Assembly (NCBI GenBank): GCA_036279355.1
Contig: DASUJH010000020.1
Coordinates: 1 to 64,000, forward strand
Direction: 5' to 3'
Source: Gemmatimonadales bacterium
GTDB lineage: Bacteria > Gemmatimonadota > Gemmatimonadetes > Gemmatimonadales > GWC2-71-9
Length of the DNA: 64,000 nt
Part shown: positions 16,192-24,932 of the stretch, piece after piece
Layout: each line of letters begins with the position of its first letter
Position numbering within the stretch: position 1 is the stretch's first letter
Notes under the pieces: model-generated
Database searches by the model: none
What the model was told of the DNA's origin: nothing
The model's input: the letters and a program-made list of their open reading frames with translations, nothing else
Program-made: the position numbers and the translations under genes

Positions 16192-16881
16192 ATGCCCTCC
16201 ACTCGTCGGCCCCGTATTCTCGCCCACCGCGGCGCGTCGGGCCATGCCTGGGCCAATAGCGCAGACGCGTTCCGCCAGGCGATCGAGCTGGGCGCCGACG
16301 GCGTCGAGCTCGACGTCCATGCGACGGCCGACGGCGAAATCGTCGTGCATCACGATCCGTTGCTGCTCGATCTTGGAATGATCGCCACGCTCTCGGCCGC
16401 GACCGCGCGCGAGTTCAGATTGCCGAACGGCGAGCGCCTTCCGCTCCTGTCCGAAGCGCTCGAGATCCTCGGCGACCACGAAGTATGGGTGGAGGTGAAG
16501 GCGCTCCCCGGCAGGTTCGATGCGCGGCTGCTCGCCGTGCTCGATGCAGGCCCCGCGCCTTCGCGCTATGCGGTACACAGCTTCGACCAACGTATCGTGC
16601 GGCGGCTGGGGCGACGCCGGCCCGAGCTCCGCCGGGGTTTGCTGGTGGTCGACTACCCGGCCGATGCCGCAGCCACGCTTCGCGCCGCCGACGCCGGAGC
16701 GCTGTGGCCGGAATATCCGCTAATTGACCGTGCCCTCGTGGAGGCGGTCCACAGGGCCGGGGGCGAGGTCATCGGGTGGACGGTGGATGGGCGGGACGAG
16801 TGCCGCCGGCTCGCGGCGCTCGGGGTAGACGCCATCTGCGGGAACTGGCCGGACCGCATCGCGGCCGCGCTCCGGGTTTAG
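16192..16881 (+). CDS. Glycerophosphodiester phosphodiesterase
   Basis: A 229-residue cytosolic GDPD TIM barrel with HRGASG (residues 11-16), metal-binding ELDVH, catalytic HHD, the third metal ligand in VWVEVKALPG and the closing EVIGWTVDG. It releases glycerol 3-phosphate from phospholipid head groups. The usual PEN-T motif after HRG is replaced here by W-A-N-S, a divergence to note when assigning substrate. TATTTT (16180-16185) ends 6 nt before the ATG and no ribosome binding site is seen, so the mRNA may be leaderless. The 3' end overlaps the convergent downstream gene by 4 bp. Confidence 0.87.
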   Translation: MPSTRRPRILAHRGASGHAWANSADAFRQAIELGADGVELDVHATADGEIVVHHDPLLLDLGMIATLSAATAREFRLPNGERLPLLSEALEILGDHEVWVEVKALPGRFDARLLAVLDAGPAPSRYAVHSFDQRIVRRLGRRRPELRRGLLVVDYPADAAATLRAADAGALWPEYPLIDRALVEAVHRAGGEVIGWTVDGRDECRRLAALGVDAICGNWPDRIAAALRV

Positions 16882-17240
16882 ATCGTCCCGGCGGCTTCAC
16901 CGCCCGCAGGCTGCTGCTCGACGCCGTCTGCCTCCGGCACTTCACTTGCCGTCGCGCGCTCGCGCCGGGCGCGCCGCCGGCCCGCGATCTCCGTCTCGAG
17001 CTGCCCGATTCGAGCTTCCAAATCGTCCAGCCGGAAGAGCAGCGAGTCCACCCGCCGCACGTCCACCTGGCCGCCGCGCTCGCGGCGGTGCGTGAGCAGG
17101 CCGAGATCGCGCGCCGCCGTGTCCTGCTGGCGCCGGAGCCGCAACAGCTCGAGCTGCAGCTTGCCTTCGTCGAATGCCGCGTGTGCCTTGCGGCCGAATG
17201 TTTCCAGCTCGCGATTGAGCCGATCGATCAATTGTGTCAT
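16878..17240 (-). CDS. Small coiled-coil protein, unknown function
   Basis: A 120-residue soluble protein, almost entirely charged heptad-like helix (TQLIDRLNRELETFGRKAHAAF, later VDSLLFRLDDLEARIGQLETEIAGRR), with an acidic Ala/Glu-rich tail. The ATG at 17240 has an excellent ribosome binding site, GGGAGGT, 5 nt upstream; open frame further upstream runs through a terminator hairpin and is not used. It lies just downstream of rpmA beyond that terminator. I do not recognise a family. Confidence 0.6.
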   Translation of the reverse strand: MTQLIDRLNRELETFGRKAHAAFDEGKLQLELLRLRRQQDTAARDLGLLTHRRERGGQVDVRRVDSLLFRLDDLEARIGQLETEIAGRRRARRERATASEVPEADGVEQQPAGGEAAGTI

Positions 17241-17274
17241 AATGACCTCCCAATTGGGCCGGCGGCCCTCTCTC

Positions 17275-17318
17275 AAATAAAACGCCAGCGGGGTGCGGAA
17301 ACAGCTCCGCACCCCGCT
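17275..17318 (-). terminator. Rho-independent terminator of rplU-rpmA
   Basis: A perfect 13-bp stem (17287-17299 with 17306-17318) and a 6-nt loop, followed on the minus strand by GGCGTTTTATTT. It lies 28 bp after the rpmA stop. Confidence 0.9.
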
Positions 17319-17345
17319 CATGATTCGGGCCCGGGCCCGCGGACC

Positions 17346-17618
17346 TCAGGATTCGGTGGGCGACTCGGCCGGATACACCGACACCTTGCGGCGGTTCTTG
17401 TCCTTGAACTCGAACGTCACCACGCCGTCCACCAGGGCGAACAAGGTGTCGTTGCGCGCACGGCGCACGTTCTTGCCCGGATGGATTCTGGTGCCGCGCT
17501 GGGTGACGAGGATGTTTCCCGCGCGCACCGTCTCGCCGCCGTAGTGCTTCACGCCCAGGTATTTCGGATTGCTGTCGCGCCCGTTCCGGCTCGAGCCGAC
17601 GCCCTTCTTGTGTGCCAT
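17346..17618 (-). CDS. rpmA: Ribosomal protein bL27
   Basis: A 90-residue protein beginning [20 protein letters not shown], the universal bL27 N terminus that reaches toward the peptidyl-transferase centre. It continues [23 protein letters not shown] and [14 protein letters not shown]. It is encoded 7 bp after rplU and ends before a strong terminator, the standard rplU-rpmA pair. No obg gene follows, unlike in many bacteria. Confidence 0.98.
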   Translation of the reverse strand: MAHKKGVGSSRNGRDSNPKYLGVKHYGGETVRAGNILVTQRGTRIHPGKNVRRARNDTLFALVDGVVTFEFKDKNRRKVSVYPAESPTES

Positions 17619-17625
17619 GCTTTCC

Positions 17626-17940
17626 TCAGCCGAGCTTGAGCTCCGTGATGCGGACCTCGGTGTACCGCTGCCGATGCCCGGTCTTCCGGCGGTATCCTTT
17701 CCGCCGCTTGAACTTGAATACGTAGATCTTGGGCTCCTTGCCCTCGCCCACCACCTCGGCCTCGACCGACGCGCCCGGCACGAGCGGCTGACCCGCGCGG
17801 ATGGTCTGCCCGTCCGACGAGAGTAACACGTCGCTAAAGGTGAGCTTGGCGCCCGGCGCCGCCTCGAGCAGCGGAAGCCTGAGCGTCTTGCCCTGCTCCG
17901 CGCGAAACTGTTTGCCGGCGGCCCGGAAGATTGCGTACAT
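17626..17940 (-). CDS. rplU: Ribosomal protein bL21
   Basis: A 104-residue large-subunit protein: [18 protein letters not shown] at the N terminus and the bL21 signature [28 protein letters not shown] near the C terminus. GGGA lies 5 nt before the ATG. It begins 33 bp after the hybrid kinase stop codon, so it may be partly co-transcribed with that signalling gene or use a promoter inside it. It is first of the rplU-rpmA pair. Confidence 0.98.
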   Translation of the reverse strand: MYAIFRAAGKQFRAEQGKTLRLPLLEAAPGAKLTFSDVLLSSDGQTIRAGQPLVPGASVEAEVVGEGKEPKIYVFKFKRRKGYRRKTGHRQRYTEVRITELKLG

Positions 17941-17973
17941 GAAGATCCCGATCCTGGTAAATAGCCTGCAAAA

Positions 17974-19551
17974 CTAGCCCAGGCGGGACTTGTGAGCAAG
18001 CGCCGCGTCGATCTGCCTGATGAGCGCTTCGGGAGTGAACGGCTTCTGGAGGACCGCACCTTCGAACCCGGCCGGGCGGTCCTCGCGCAACTGTTCGGCC
18101 GAATAACCCGACATGAAGAGGATCGGCAGCGCCGGCCAGCGCTGCCGGAGTCCGCGGGCGAGCTCGGCCCCGCCGATCCGCGGCATCATGAGGTCGGTGA
18201 GCACCAGGTCGGGTGGTCCCAGCCGCTCGACCACCTCGAGCGCGTCGCCTCCGTCGCATGCCTCGAGCACCTGGAAGCCGCGCTGCGCGAGACTTCGCGC
18301 GATGATGGCGCGCACCGCCGCATCGTCTTCGGCCACGAGAATGGTTCCGCCGGGCCGCGGCGCATCCACGCTGCGCGCGCGGCCCGGCCGCGCTTCGGTG
18401 GTGGCCGGGCGGGGCACCGCCGGCAGGTACAGCGTAAACGCGCTGCCCTGCCCCGGCGCGCTCGTCAGGCCGATATGTCCTTGGTTCTGCGTGATGATAC
18501 CATAGACGGCGGCCAGACCGAGCCCGGTGCCCTGCCCGAAGGGCTTGGTGGTGAAGAACGGCTCGAACATCCGGGCCCGCGTCGCGGCGTCCATGCCGGT
18601 GCCGGAGTCGCGCACCGTGAGCGCGGCGTAGTGGCCCGGCGGAATCTCCCCGCCATCCGCCGCGGCGGCGGCGCTCGGGAGCTCGGTCTCGGCGGTGTCA
18701 ATCGCGAGCTCACCACCGGCCGGCATCGCGTCGCGTGCGTTGAGTGCCAGGTTCACGATCACCTGCTCCAACTGGCCCGGGTCGGCCACCACCCACGGCT
18801 GATCACGAGACGTAATCACGAGCCGGCGAGCTTCCCCCAGCAGGCGCCGGATGACGGGCTCGAGCGAATGTACCGCCGCATCGAGATCGACGGGCCGCGG
18901 TTGATAGAAGCTTCGGCGGCTGAAGGCGAGCAGCTGCTGGGTGACCGCGGTGGCATGCTGGGCGGCCTTGGCGATTTCCCGCACCTCGGCGAGCCGGTCG
19001 GCGCCCAGGCCAGGCTGCTGAAGGAGAAATTCGCTGAAGCCCAGGATCACCGTCATCATATTATTGACCTCGTGCGCCACGCCGCCCGCCAGCGCTCCGA
19101 CCGACTCGATCCGCTGGGCGTGCTGCAGGTGCTGCTCGGCCCGGCGCACCGCCGCCTCCGCCCCGAGCCGGTCGGTGATGTCCCGGATGACCAGATGCAC
19201 CGAGAGCTGCGCGTCGTCCATGAACGCGAGCGCCCGCACCTCGACGTCGACCACCGTTCCGTCCAGCCGGCGAAAGCGGTCGCGCACCGGCGCCGCGAGC
19301 TCGGCCGGGTCTGCGCCCTCGACCAGCTCGGCCCGTACGGCCTTGAGATAGGGCGGGTCGAGAAACCTGCTGATCGGCTGGCCGACAAGCGCGTCCCGGT
19401 CCGGCGCCCCGGCGAGCTGCACGGCCGCGCTGTTGGCGAACACGATCCGCTCGCCGTGGTGGATCAGGAGCGCGTCGGGCGCAAGCTCCACCAACTGACG
19501 AAAGAGATCATCGCGCTCGCGCTGCCGGCGCTCCCGCTCGCGATGGGTCAC
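17974..19551 (-). CDS. PAS hybrid sensor histidine kinase with receiver domain
   Basis: A 525-residue cytosolic hybrid kinase. PAS domain about residues 14-130 ([18 protein letters not shown], then DGTVVDVEV); HisKA with phospho-acceptor His160 in [14 protein letters not shown]; HATPase with N-box [11 protein letters not shown] and G-box [13 protein letters not shown]-terminal receiver 403-520 with acidic pair D409/D410, Asp453 ([11 protein letters not shown]) and Lys503. The GTG at 19551 is chosen because GGAGG lies 4 nt upstream; open frame further upstream is antiparallel reading of the KaiC-like gene. No membrane segments, so the signal is internal. It follows the KaiC-like gene by 11 bp. 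Confidence 0.9.
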   Translation of the reverse strand: MTHRERERRQRERDDLFRQLVELAPDALLIHHGERIVFANSAAVQLAGAPDRDALVGQPISRFLDPPYLKAVRAELVEGADPAELAAPVRDRFRRLDGTVVDVEVRALAFMDDAQLSVHLVIRDITDRLGAEAAVRRAEQHLQHAQRIESVGALAGGVAHEVNNMMTVILGFSEFLLQQPGLGADRLAEVREIAKAAQHATAVTQQLLAFSRRSFYQPRPVDLDAAVHSLEPVIRRLLGEARRLVITSRDQPWVVADPGQLEQVIVNLALNARDAMPAGGELAIDTAETELPSAAAAADGGEIPPGHYAALTVRDSGTGMDAATRARMFEPFFTTKPFGQGTGLGLAAVYGIITQNQGHIGLTSAPGQGSAFTLYLPAVPRPATTEARPGRARSVDAPRPGGTILVAEDDAAVRAIIARSLAQRGFQVLEACDGGDALEVVERLGPPDLVLTDLMMPRIGGAELARGLRQRWPALPILFMSGYSAEQLREDRPAGFEGAVLQKPFTPEALIRQIDAALAHKSRLG

Positions 19552-19562
19552 GCTGCCTCCGT

Positions 19563-21278
19563 TCAGGGGCCGCGCGGCTGCGCGACGCCTCGAAACATGG
19601 TGCCCGTGTGGCTCACGTAACGCAGCTGAATCAGGCGATCGAGAATGGCATCGAGCGCCTCGCGCGCCAGCCCAGTTTGCTCCTCGATCGCGCTGCGCGA
19701 CTCGGCACCCCACCGGACGATCGCCTCGAGCACCAGGATCTCCTGCTCGGTGAGTCCCGGATAGCGCCCGTGCCCCAGCCGGTCCTGGCGCGTGGGCATC
19801 CCGGTGAGGATGCCGTCGTAATCCCGCAGCGACTGGCGCATCAGCACGCCGTTCGGCGTGAGCTCGTAGACCCGGAACTCGGTGCTGTGGTTGCTGCCGC
19901 GCATCTTCATGATGGCGAGCACCTTGAGCAGCTCGCCCTCCACCTCGAGGTAGCGCTGGGTGATGATATCGTCGGTGAGAAAGGAGACGCGATACCCGGT
20001 GAGCCGCAGCCCCTCGCTGGCATCCACCACTTCGACGGTCGAGAAGATGGTGACGCCGAGTCCGGTGAGCGTGCCGATGAGGCGGTAGAGGGACTCCCGG
20101 AAATCCTCCCGAAACGTCGGGGCCAGCGCCATCTCGAATCCCGAAATCGAATCGATGACGACGCGGGTCGCGTCGATTTCGCGCACCGCGGTGCGGATTT
20201 CCTCCAGCGTCTCGTCCACCGACAGATCGAGCGGCCGGAGGTACATGATGCGGAGCCGGCCGTCGCGCAGGGCCGCCCGGAAATCTACGCCCGAGGACCT
20301 GGCCTGGTTGAGATAGACGTCGGGGTGCTCCTCGAACACCGCGATCACCACATGCTCGCCGGCGCGGAGCCCGGCCGCGACGAACTGGGTCGCGAACGTC
20401 GTCTTGCCGGTGCCGGTCGAGCCCGCGAGCACCAGCGAATCGCCGGCCGGTATGCCGCCGTCCATCATCTCGTCGAGGCCCGGAATCCCGGTCGAAAGCC
20501 GCGCGCCTCTGGCGCGCCGGCCGGTGTCGGGCCGCTCGGGAATCCGGGGAAATACCTGCACGCCCCGATCGGTGATGCGCATCGTATGGAGGCCGGGCAT
20601 GAGCGCCATGCCCCGCGCCTTCACGACCTGGAGCTTGCGCACCACCGAGTTGCGGTCCGGCGCCTGGGAGAGCCAGAGGATGCCGTCGGCGACGGTGAAG
20701 ACCGGATTGCGCAACTCCTGCTCCTCGTACTCCCCGATGAGGAAGGAGGTGACCTCCCAGGTCGTGAGGTGGAGGGCCAGGCGCTGCACGAATCGGTCGA
20801 GCGCGCGGTCCGATTGCTCCTCGGCGCCGGTCCGCGCCAGGGAGCGGAACGAGTCGATGACGACCCACGCTGGTCGGATGCGGTCCACCTCTTCGACGAT
20901 CCGCGCGAGGACCGCCCCGAGGTCGCCGTCCATCACCTCCTCGCTCAGGTTATGGAAGTGAATCGCCGACCCGACGCGAGCCCGATCGAAAAACTCGAAC
21001 AGCTGCTGGTAACGCAGCATCTTGAGCGAGGTCTCGCCCAACAACGTGAAATAGAGCGCGGGGTGCTCGGCGCTGGCATTGGCGAACATCAGTTGCATCG
21101 CCAGCGTCGTTTTCCCGGTGCCGGGCCCGCCGGCGATCAGGTTGAACGAAAGCGCGGGCAAGCCTCCGCCGAGCACTTCGTCCAGCCCCGGCACGCCGGT
21201 CGGCAGCAACTCCAGCGGCGCGCGCTTGCGCTCGCTCCGCTCGCGCGCAGGCTTGACCCGCGCACGCTTCTTAGGCAT
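19563..21278 (-). CDS. Two-domain KaiC-like RecA ATPase
   Basis: A 571-residue protein with two KaiC domains: Walker A GGPGTGKTT (residues 50-58) with Walker B VVIDSF, and GSTGTGKTT (286-294) with Walker B VVIDSI. After the second domain is a winged-helix-like tail (LTEQEILVLEAIVRWGAESRSAIEEQTGL). Such non-clock KaiC proteins are signalling ATPases, often paired with histidine kinases. The start at 21278 has GGAGG 6 nt upstream. It overlaps the small upstream gene by 8 bp and precedes a hybrid kinase. No kaiA or kaiB is present, so a clock role is unlikely. Confidence 0.88.
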   Translation of the reverse strand: MPKKRARVKPARERSERKRAPLELLPTGVPGLDEVLGGGLPALSFNLIAGGPGTGKTTLAMQLMFANASAEHPALYFTLLGETSLKMLRYQQLFEFFDRARVGSAIHFHNLSEEVMDGDLGAVLARIVEEVDRIRPAWVVIDSFRSLARTGAEEQSDRALDRFVQRLALHLTTWEVTSFLIGEYEEQELRNPVFTVADGILWLSQAPDRNSVVRKLQVVKARGMALMPGLHTMRITDRGVQVFPRIPERPDTGRRARGARLSTGIPGLDEMMDGGIPAGDSLVLAGSTGTGKTTFATQFVAAGLRAGEHVVIAVFEEHPDVYLNQARSSGVDFRAALRDGRLRIMYLRPLDLSVDETLEEIRTAVREIDATRVVIDSISGFEMALAPTFREDFRESLYRLIGTLTGLGVTIFSTVEVVDASEGLRLTGYRVSFLTDDIITQRYLEVEGELLKVLAIMKMRGSNHSTEFRVYELTPNGVLMRQSLRDYDGILTGMPTRQDRLGHGRYPGLTEQEILVLEAIVRWGAESRSAIEEQTGLAREALDAILDRLIQLRYVSHTGTMFRGVAQPRGP

Positions 21279-21711
21279 CGCGTCCTCCAACCGTATCGGA
21301 TTCAGGTGCACCGGGCCCGCTCAGGGGCCTGGTGCGCTCGACGAGTTGCACGGCCATGTCTTCGCCGATGATGCGTGCCAGGAGATCGATGAACGTCGCC
21401 AGCATGGCCACCACACCCGCCCGCACCGCGGCGACGCCGTACACCTGCGCCGCGGCGGCGAAGTCCGGGGCGGCGCTCTCGCGCCACATGAGGCCGAGCA
21501 GCGCCCCATGCTCCTGCCGCGCAAGCCCGAGCGCCCGATTGAGCAGCGCGGTGTAGCCGTCCGGTCCGATCCAGCGGGCGAGTCCCCGGCCCAGTTGCGC
21601 GAAGATGCGCGATGCCACCGCGCCGACGTCGTCGGGCGTCGCGGCGTCGTTCGCACCGGACGCCCACAGTCGGCGTGCTGCGGCCAGCGCGGCCGGGGAT
21701 GGCCGCGTCAT
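21271..21711 (-). CDS. Hypothetical protein upstream of KaiC-like gene
   Basis: A 146-residue, Ala-rich helical protein of no family I recognise (RRLWASGAN, RIFAQLGRGLARWIGPDGYTALLNRALGLARQEH, later GVVAMLATFIDLLARIIGEDMAVQLVE). The C-terminal 8 bp overlap the KaiC-like start, and the hybrid kinase follows, so it is probably the first gene of that signalling cassette and a candidate sensor or partner. An 11-bp G/C run lies 32 bp upstream of its ATG. Confidence 0.65.
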   Translation of the reverse strand: MTRPSPAALAAARRLWASGANDAATPDDVGAVASRIFAQLGRGLARWIGPDGYTALLNRALGLARQEHGALLGLMWRESAAPDFAAAAQVYGVAAVRAGVVAMLATFIDLLARIIGEDMAVQLVERTRPLSGPGAPESDTVGGRDA

Positions 21712-21742
21712 TCAGGAGCTGCCGGGGCCGGCGCTATTTCTT

Positions 21743-21753
21743 GGGGGGGGGGG
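21743..21753. repeat. Homopolymer tract G11
   Basis: Eleven consecutive G on the plus strand (C11 on the minus strand), next to the palindrome GGTATACC. It lies in the upstream region of the hypothetical / KaiC / kinase cassette. Runs of this length are prone to slippage and can tune promoters. Confidence 0.9.
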
Positions 21754-21921
21754 TATACCAGCGATCGGGGCATGTTTGACGTGCGGGCCCAGGGCCCGGG
21801 GCCGCAGAGATGCGCGCGCTGCCGTGGAATTTCAACGTCACAGGTAACGGGCTTCGGGAATCGACCGACGCTCGAGTGTCTAATCGTATCCGCCGCGCGC
21901 CGCGTGTCAATCCGCCGGCGC

Positions 21922-23622
21922 TCAGGCGACGGCGTATAGTTCGGTGACGTCCCTCCCCGCCGGTCTGCTCATCAGCCTGAACTCATCGAGCCGCATCATC
22001 GGGTCGTCGCGCAATTCGATTTCGATGCCGGTGAGCTTGGTGAGCGTCTGGAGGAACTTGGGCTCCTCCTCCAGCAGATAGAGCGCGACCTCAGGGTGCA
22101 GGCGCACCATGATCTGCTGCTCGCGGTGCTCCTGGCCCGCACGGCGCAGCGATCGTTCCAGCCTGCGGGTCACCACTTCGGGGGTGAACACCCGGCCCGA
22201 TCCGGCGCAGGTGGGGCACTCTGTCGTCATCGAGTGCCAGAGCGACGGGCGCACCCGCTGGCGCGTCATCTCGACCAGTCCGAGCTCCGAGACGGCAAAG
22301 GCCTTGGTGCGCGCCCGGTCCCGGCCCAGGTGGGTGCGCAGCTCCTGCAACACCTTGTCCCGGTTCGAGCGGGTTTCCATGTCGATGAAGTCGCAGACGA
22401 TGATGCCGCCGATGTCGCGCAGCCGGATCTGCCGGGCGATTTCGCGCGCTGCCTCGAGGTTGGTGCGCAGGATCGTCTTCTCCGGGTCCTTCTTCCCGGT
22501 GTAACGCCCGGTGTTCACGTCGATCGACACCAGCGCCTCGGTCGGCTGGATCACCAGCGAACCCCCGGTGGGCAGCTCGCACCGCGCCTTGAAGAGGTCG
22601 CGGATCTCCGCCTCGATGTCGAACTTGTCGAAGAGGGGCGCGGGCTCGTCGTAGAGGTGTACCCGGCTCATGAGCTCCGGGTCCACTTGTGACAGGTACT
22701 GCTCGACCTCGTTGTACAGCTCGCGCGTATCCACCCAGAGCGCGTCAACCTTCGAGCTGAACACGTCGCGGATGAGCCCGCGGGTGAGGCTCGTCTCCCG
22801 CTGCAGGAGCGCCGGCGCGCGTCGAATGAACGACTTCTTTCGGTTGACGCGGCGCCACTGCGCGAGCAGCGAATCGATCTCGCGCTTGAAGTGCTCCTCG
22901 GTGACGCCCTCCGCCACCGTGCGCACGATGACCCCACCCGCGTCGCTCGGCAGCAGTTTGCCGACCATTTCGCGCAACTTGTGCCGCTGCTCCCTGCTTT
23001 CGATTTTTCGGCTCACGCCGACCTTGGAGCCGTACGGCATGTAGACGAGGAATCGGCCGGGCAGGGAAATCTGGGCGGTGACCCGCGAGCCCTTGCTGCT
23101 GATCGGCTCCTTGGTGACCTGCACCGGGAGCGTCTGCCCCTTCTTCAGGATGTCGGCGATGTTGGGCAACTGGCGGCGCGAGCTTACCTCGCGCTGGCGC
23201 GACTCGACCTTTTCGGCGCTGGCGGCGCCCCGGTTCCGCTGCCGCCGGTCGCGCCCGCGCCAGGGGCGCCGCTCATCGCTCTCCGTGGCGACGTCCTCTA
23301 CGGCGCGCCGCTCGACTGCCGGCGCCTCCGCCCCGATGTCGGCCGCCACCTCCGCCGGCGCCTCGTCTTCGTCCTCCGCCTCTTCGTCTTCGTCGGGCTC
23401 GAGCAGGTCGGAGGCATGCAGGAACGCGCTCTTTTCCTGACCGATGTCGACGAACGCCGCCTGGATGCCCGGCAGCACTGCCTCGACCTTGCCCAGGTAG
23501 ATATCGCCGACGCTGCGCCGGTGATCCGGCCGGTCGACCATCAGCTCGACCAGCCGGTCGTCCTCGAGGATGGCCACGCGGGTCTCCCGCTGGCTCCCGT
23601 TGATCAGGATCTCGCGTTTCAA
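21922..23622 (-). CDS. rng: Ribonuclease E/G family endoribonuclease
   Basis: A 566-residue RNase G-type enzyme. It begins MKREILINGSQRETRVAI; an S1 domain is split by an acidic then Arg-rich insertion at about residues 76-151, absent from E. coli RNase G. The catalytic Mg-binding aspartates are in VSIDVNTGRYTGKK and IIVCDFIDME, and the Zn-link is CPTCAGSGRV. There is no long C-terminal degradosome scaffold. It cuts single-stranded RNA at AU-rich sites and processes 16S rRNA. In many bacteria rng/rne precedes rplU-rpmA; here 4 kb of signalling genes lie between them. Confidence 0.94.
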   Translation of the reverse strand: MKREILINGSQRETRVAILEDDRLVELMVDRPDHRRSVGDIYLGKVEAVLPGIQAAFVDIGQEKSAFLHASDLLEPDEDEEAEDEDEAPAEVAADIGAEAPAVERRAVEDVATESDERRPWRGRDRRQRNRGAASAEKVESRQREVSSRRQLPNIADILKKGQTLPVQVTKEPISSKGSRVTAQISLPGRFLVYMPYGSKVGVSRKIESREQRHKLREMVGKLLPSDAGGVIVRTVAEGVTEEHFKREIDSLLAQWRRVNRKKSFIRRAPALLQRETSLTRGLIRDVFSSKVDALWVDTRELYNEVEQYLSQVDPELMSRVHLYDEPAPLFDKFDIEAEIRDLFKARCELPTGGSLVIQPTEALVSIDVNTGRYTGKKDPEKTILRTNLEAAREIARQIRLRDIGGIIVCDFIDMETRSNRDKVLQELRTHLGRDRARTKAFAVSELGLVEMTRQRVRPSLWHSMTTECPTCAGSGRVFTPEVVTRRLERSLRRAGQEHREQQIMVRLHPEVALYLLEEEPKFLQTLTKLTGIEIELRDDPMMRLDEFRLMSRPAGRDVTELYAVA

Positions 23623-23640
23623 GTCTCGAGCCTCGGAGCA

Positions 23641-24858
23641 CTACTTCGCGATGTCGCCGAGAATCTCGCGCGCGATGACGATGCGCTGGATCTCGCTGGT
23701 CCCCTCACCGATCTCGCACACTTTCGCGTCGCGCATCATGCGCTCGACCGGATAGTCGGTGGTGTATCCGTAGCCGCCGAAGATCTGCACCGCGGCCGTG
23801 GTGGCGCGCATGGCGAGCTCGGAGCAGAACAGCTTCGCCATGGCCGCCTCCTTCTTGAACGGTTTGCCTTGCTGCTTGAGCCACGCGGCGTGATACAGGA
23901 GATGGGTGCCCGCCTCGATCTCGAGCGCCATGTCGGCAAGCTTGAAGCTCACCCCCTGAAAGCTCCCGATCGCGCGGCCGAACTGGCGGCGCACGCCGGC
24001 GTACCTGAGCGCCTCGTCATACGCGCCTTCCGCGATGCCGAGCGACAGCGCCGCAATGCCGATCCGGCCGGCGTCGAGCGTCCGGAGAAAGTTGACGAAC
24101 CCTTCGCCGGGCTTGCCCAGCACATTTTCCTTGGGGACGACGGCATCTTCGAAGGCGAGCTCGCGCGTGTCGCTCGCCCGCCATCCCATCTTGTCTTCCT
24201 TCTTGCCGGCCCGGACTCCCGGCGTCTTGGGCAGATCGTCGCAGTGGCCCACGCCGACGCGCCGCGCTTCGGCGAGGTCTACGGTGTCCTTGGTGACGAT
24301 GAAGCTGGTGATCCCGCGACTGCCGGGGCCGGGCGTGGTCCGCGCCGTGACGGAAAAGATCTCACCCACGCCCGCGTGGGTGATGAAGATCTTGGAGCCG
24401 TTGAGCAGGTAGTGATCGCCGCGGTCGACGGCGGTGCTGGCGGTGCCGCCCGCGTCGCTGCCGGCACCCGGCTCGGTGAGGCCAAAGCCGCCGAGCACGC
24501 GCCCGGCGGCGAGGAGGGGCACGTAGCGCCGCCGCTGTTCGTCGGTGCCGAATTCCACGATCGGCGAAGTGCCGAGATTGGTATGCGCGCTCACGGTGAG
24601 CGCGTGGCTCGCGTCCACCTTGGCCATCTCGTGGATGGTGATGTAGTACGCGAGCTGATCCATGCCCGCGCCGCCCAGCTCCTCGCTCCACGGCACGCCC
24701 AGCAGGCCGAGCTCACCCATCTTCCGGATGTTGTCCCACGGAAAGGCGGAGGTCCGATCGAGCTCGCGGGCGACAGGCGCGATTTCCGCGCGCGCGAACT
24801 CGCGCACCATGTCGCGCACCTGATAGTGTTGCTCGGTGAAGTAGAGCGAGAGATCCAT
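23641..24858 (-). CDS. Acyl-CoA dehydrogenase
   Basis: A 405-residue FAD enzyme: N-terminal helices ([16 protein letters not shown]), FAD-binding [30 protein letters not shown], the substrate-domain motif [17 protein letters not shown], and [21 protein letters not shown] followed by the catalytic-base segment [14 protein letters not shown]. There is an insertion of about 20 residues ([20 protein letters not shown]) before the GKKEDK motif. It oxidises acyl-CoA to trans-2-enoyl-CoA; chain length is uncertain. The ATG at 24858 is preferred because upstream frame reads against recQ. A TATATT (24905-24900, minus) lies 43 nt upstream as a possible -10. Confidence 0.92.
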   Translation of the reverse strand: MDLSLYFTEQHYQVRDMVREFARAEIAPVARELDRTSAFPWDNIRKMGELGLLGVPWSEELGGAGMDQLAYYITIHEMAKVDASHALTVSAHTNLGTSPIVEFGTDEQRRRYVPLLAAGRVLGGFGLTEPGAGSDAGGTASTAVDRGDHYLLNGSKIFITHAGVGEIFSVTARTTPGPGSRGITSFIVTKDTVDLAEARRVGVGHCDDLPKTPGVRAGKKEDKMGWRASDTRELAFEDAVVPKENVLGKPGEGFVNFLRTLDAGRIGIAALSLGIAEGAYDEALRYAGVRRQFGRAIGSFQGVSFKLADMALEIEAGTHLLYHAAWLKQQGKPFKKEAAMAKLFCSELAMRATTAAVQIFGGYGYTTDYPVERMMRDAKVCEIGEGTSEIQRIVIAREILGDIAK

Positions 24859-24932
24859 GTGGGTCGGTTGGGGTGGACGGGACCGGCGGGCGCGCCACCA
24901 ATATAACCAGCCCGGGCCCGAAACCCGACCGG

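Noticed and set aside
16192-16881. Inactive glycerophosphodiesterase because the PEN motif is lost
   Set aside because: The catalytic histidines and the metal ligands (ELDVH, HHD, VEVK) are all present; only a neighbouring motif differs.
17327-17338. GGGCCCGGGCCC palindrome near rpmA, and a similar GC palindrome near 21786
   Set aside because: Self-complementary runs of G and C are expected at this base composition and show no T-tract or link to a start codon.
19552-20868. N-terminal extension of the hybrid kinase frame
   Set aside because: It is a different-frame reading of the KaiC-like gene; the GTG at 19551 has a proper GGAGG site and the PAS domain starts there.
19563-21278. Circadian clock KaiC
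   Set aside because: No kaiA or kaiB nearby and a winged-helix-like tail instead of the clock C terminus; it fits the broad family of signalling KaiC proteins.
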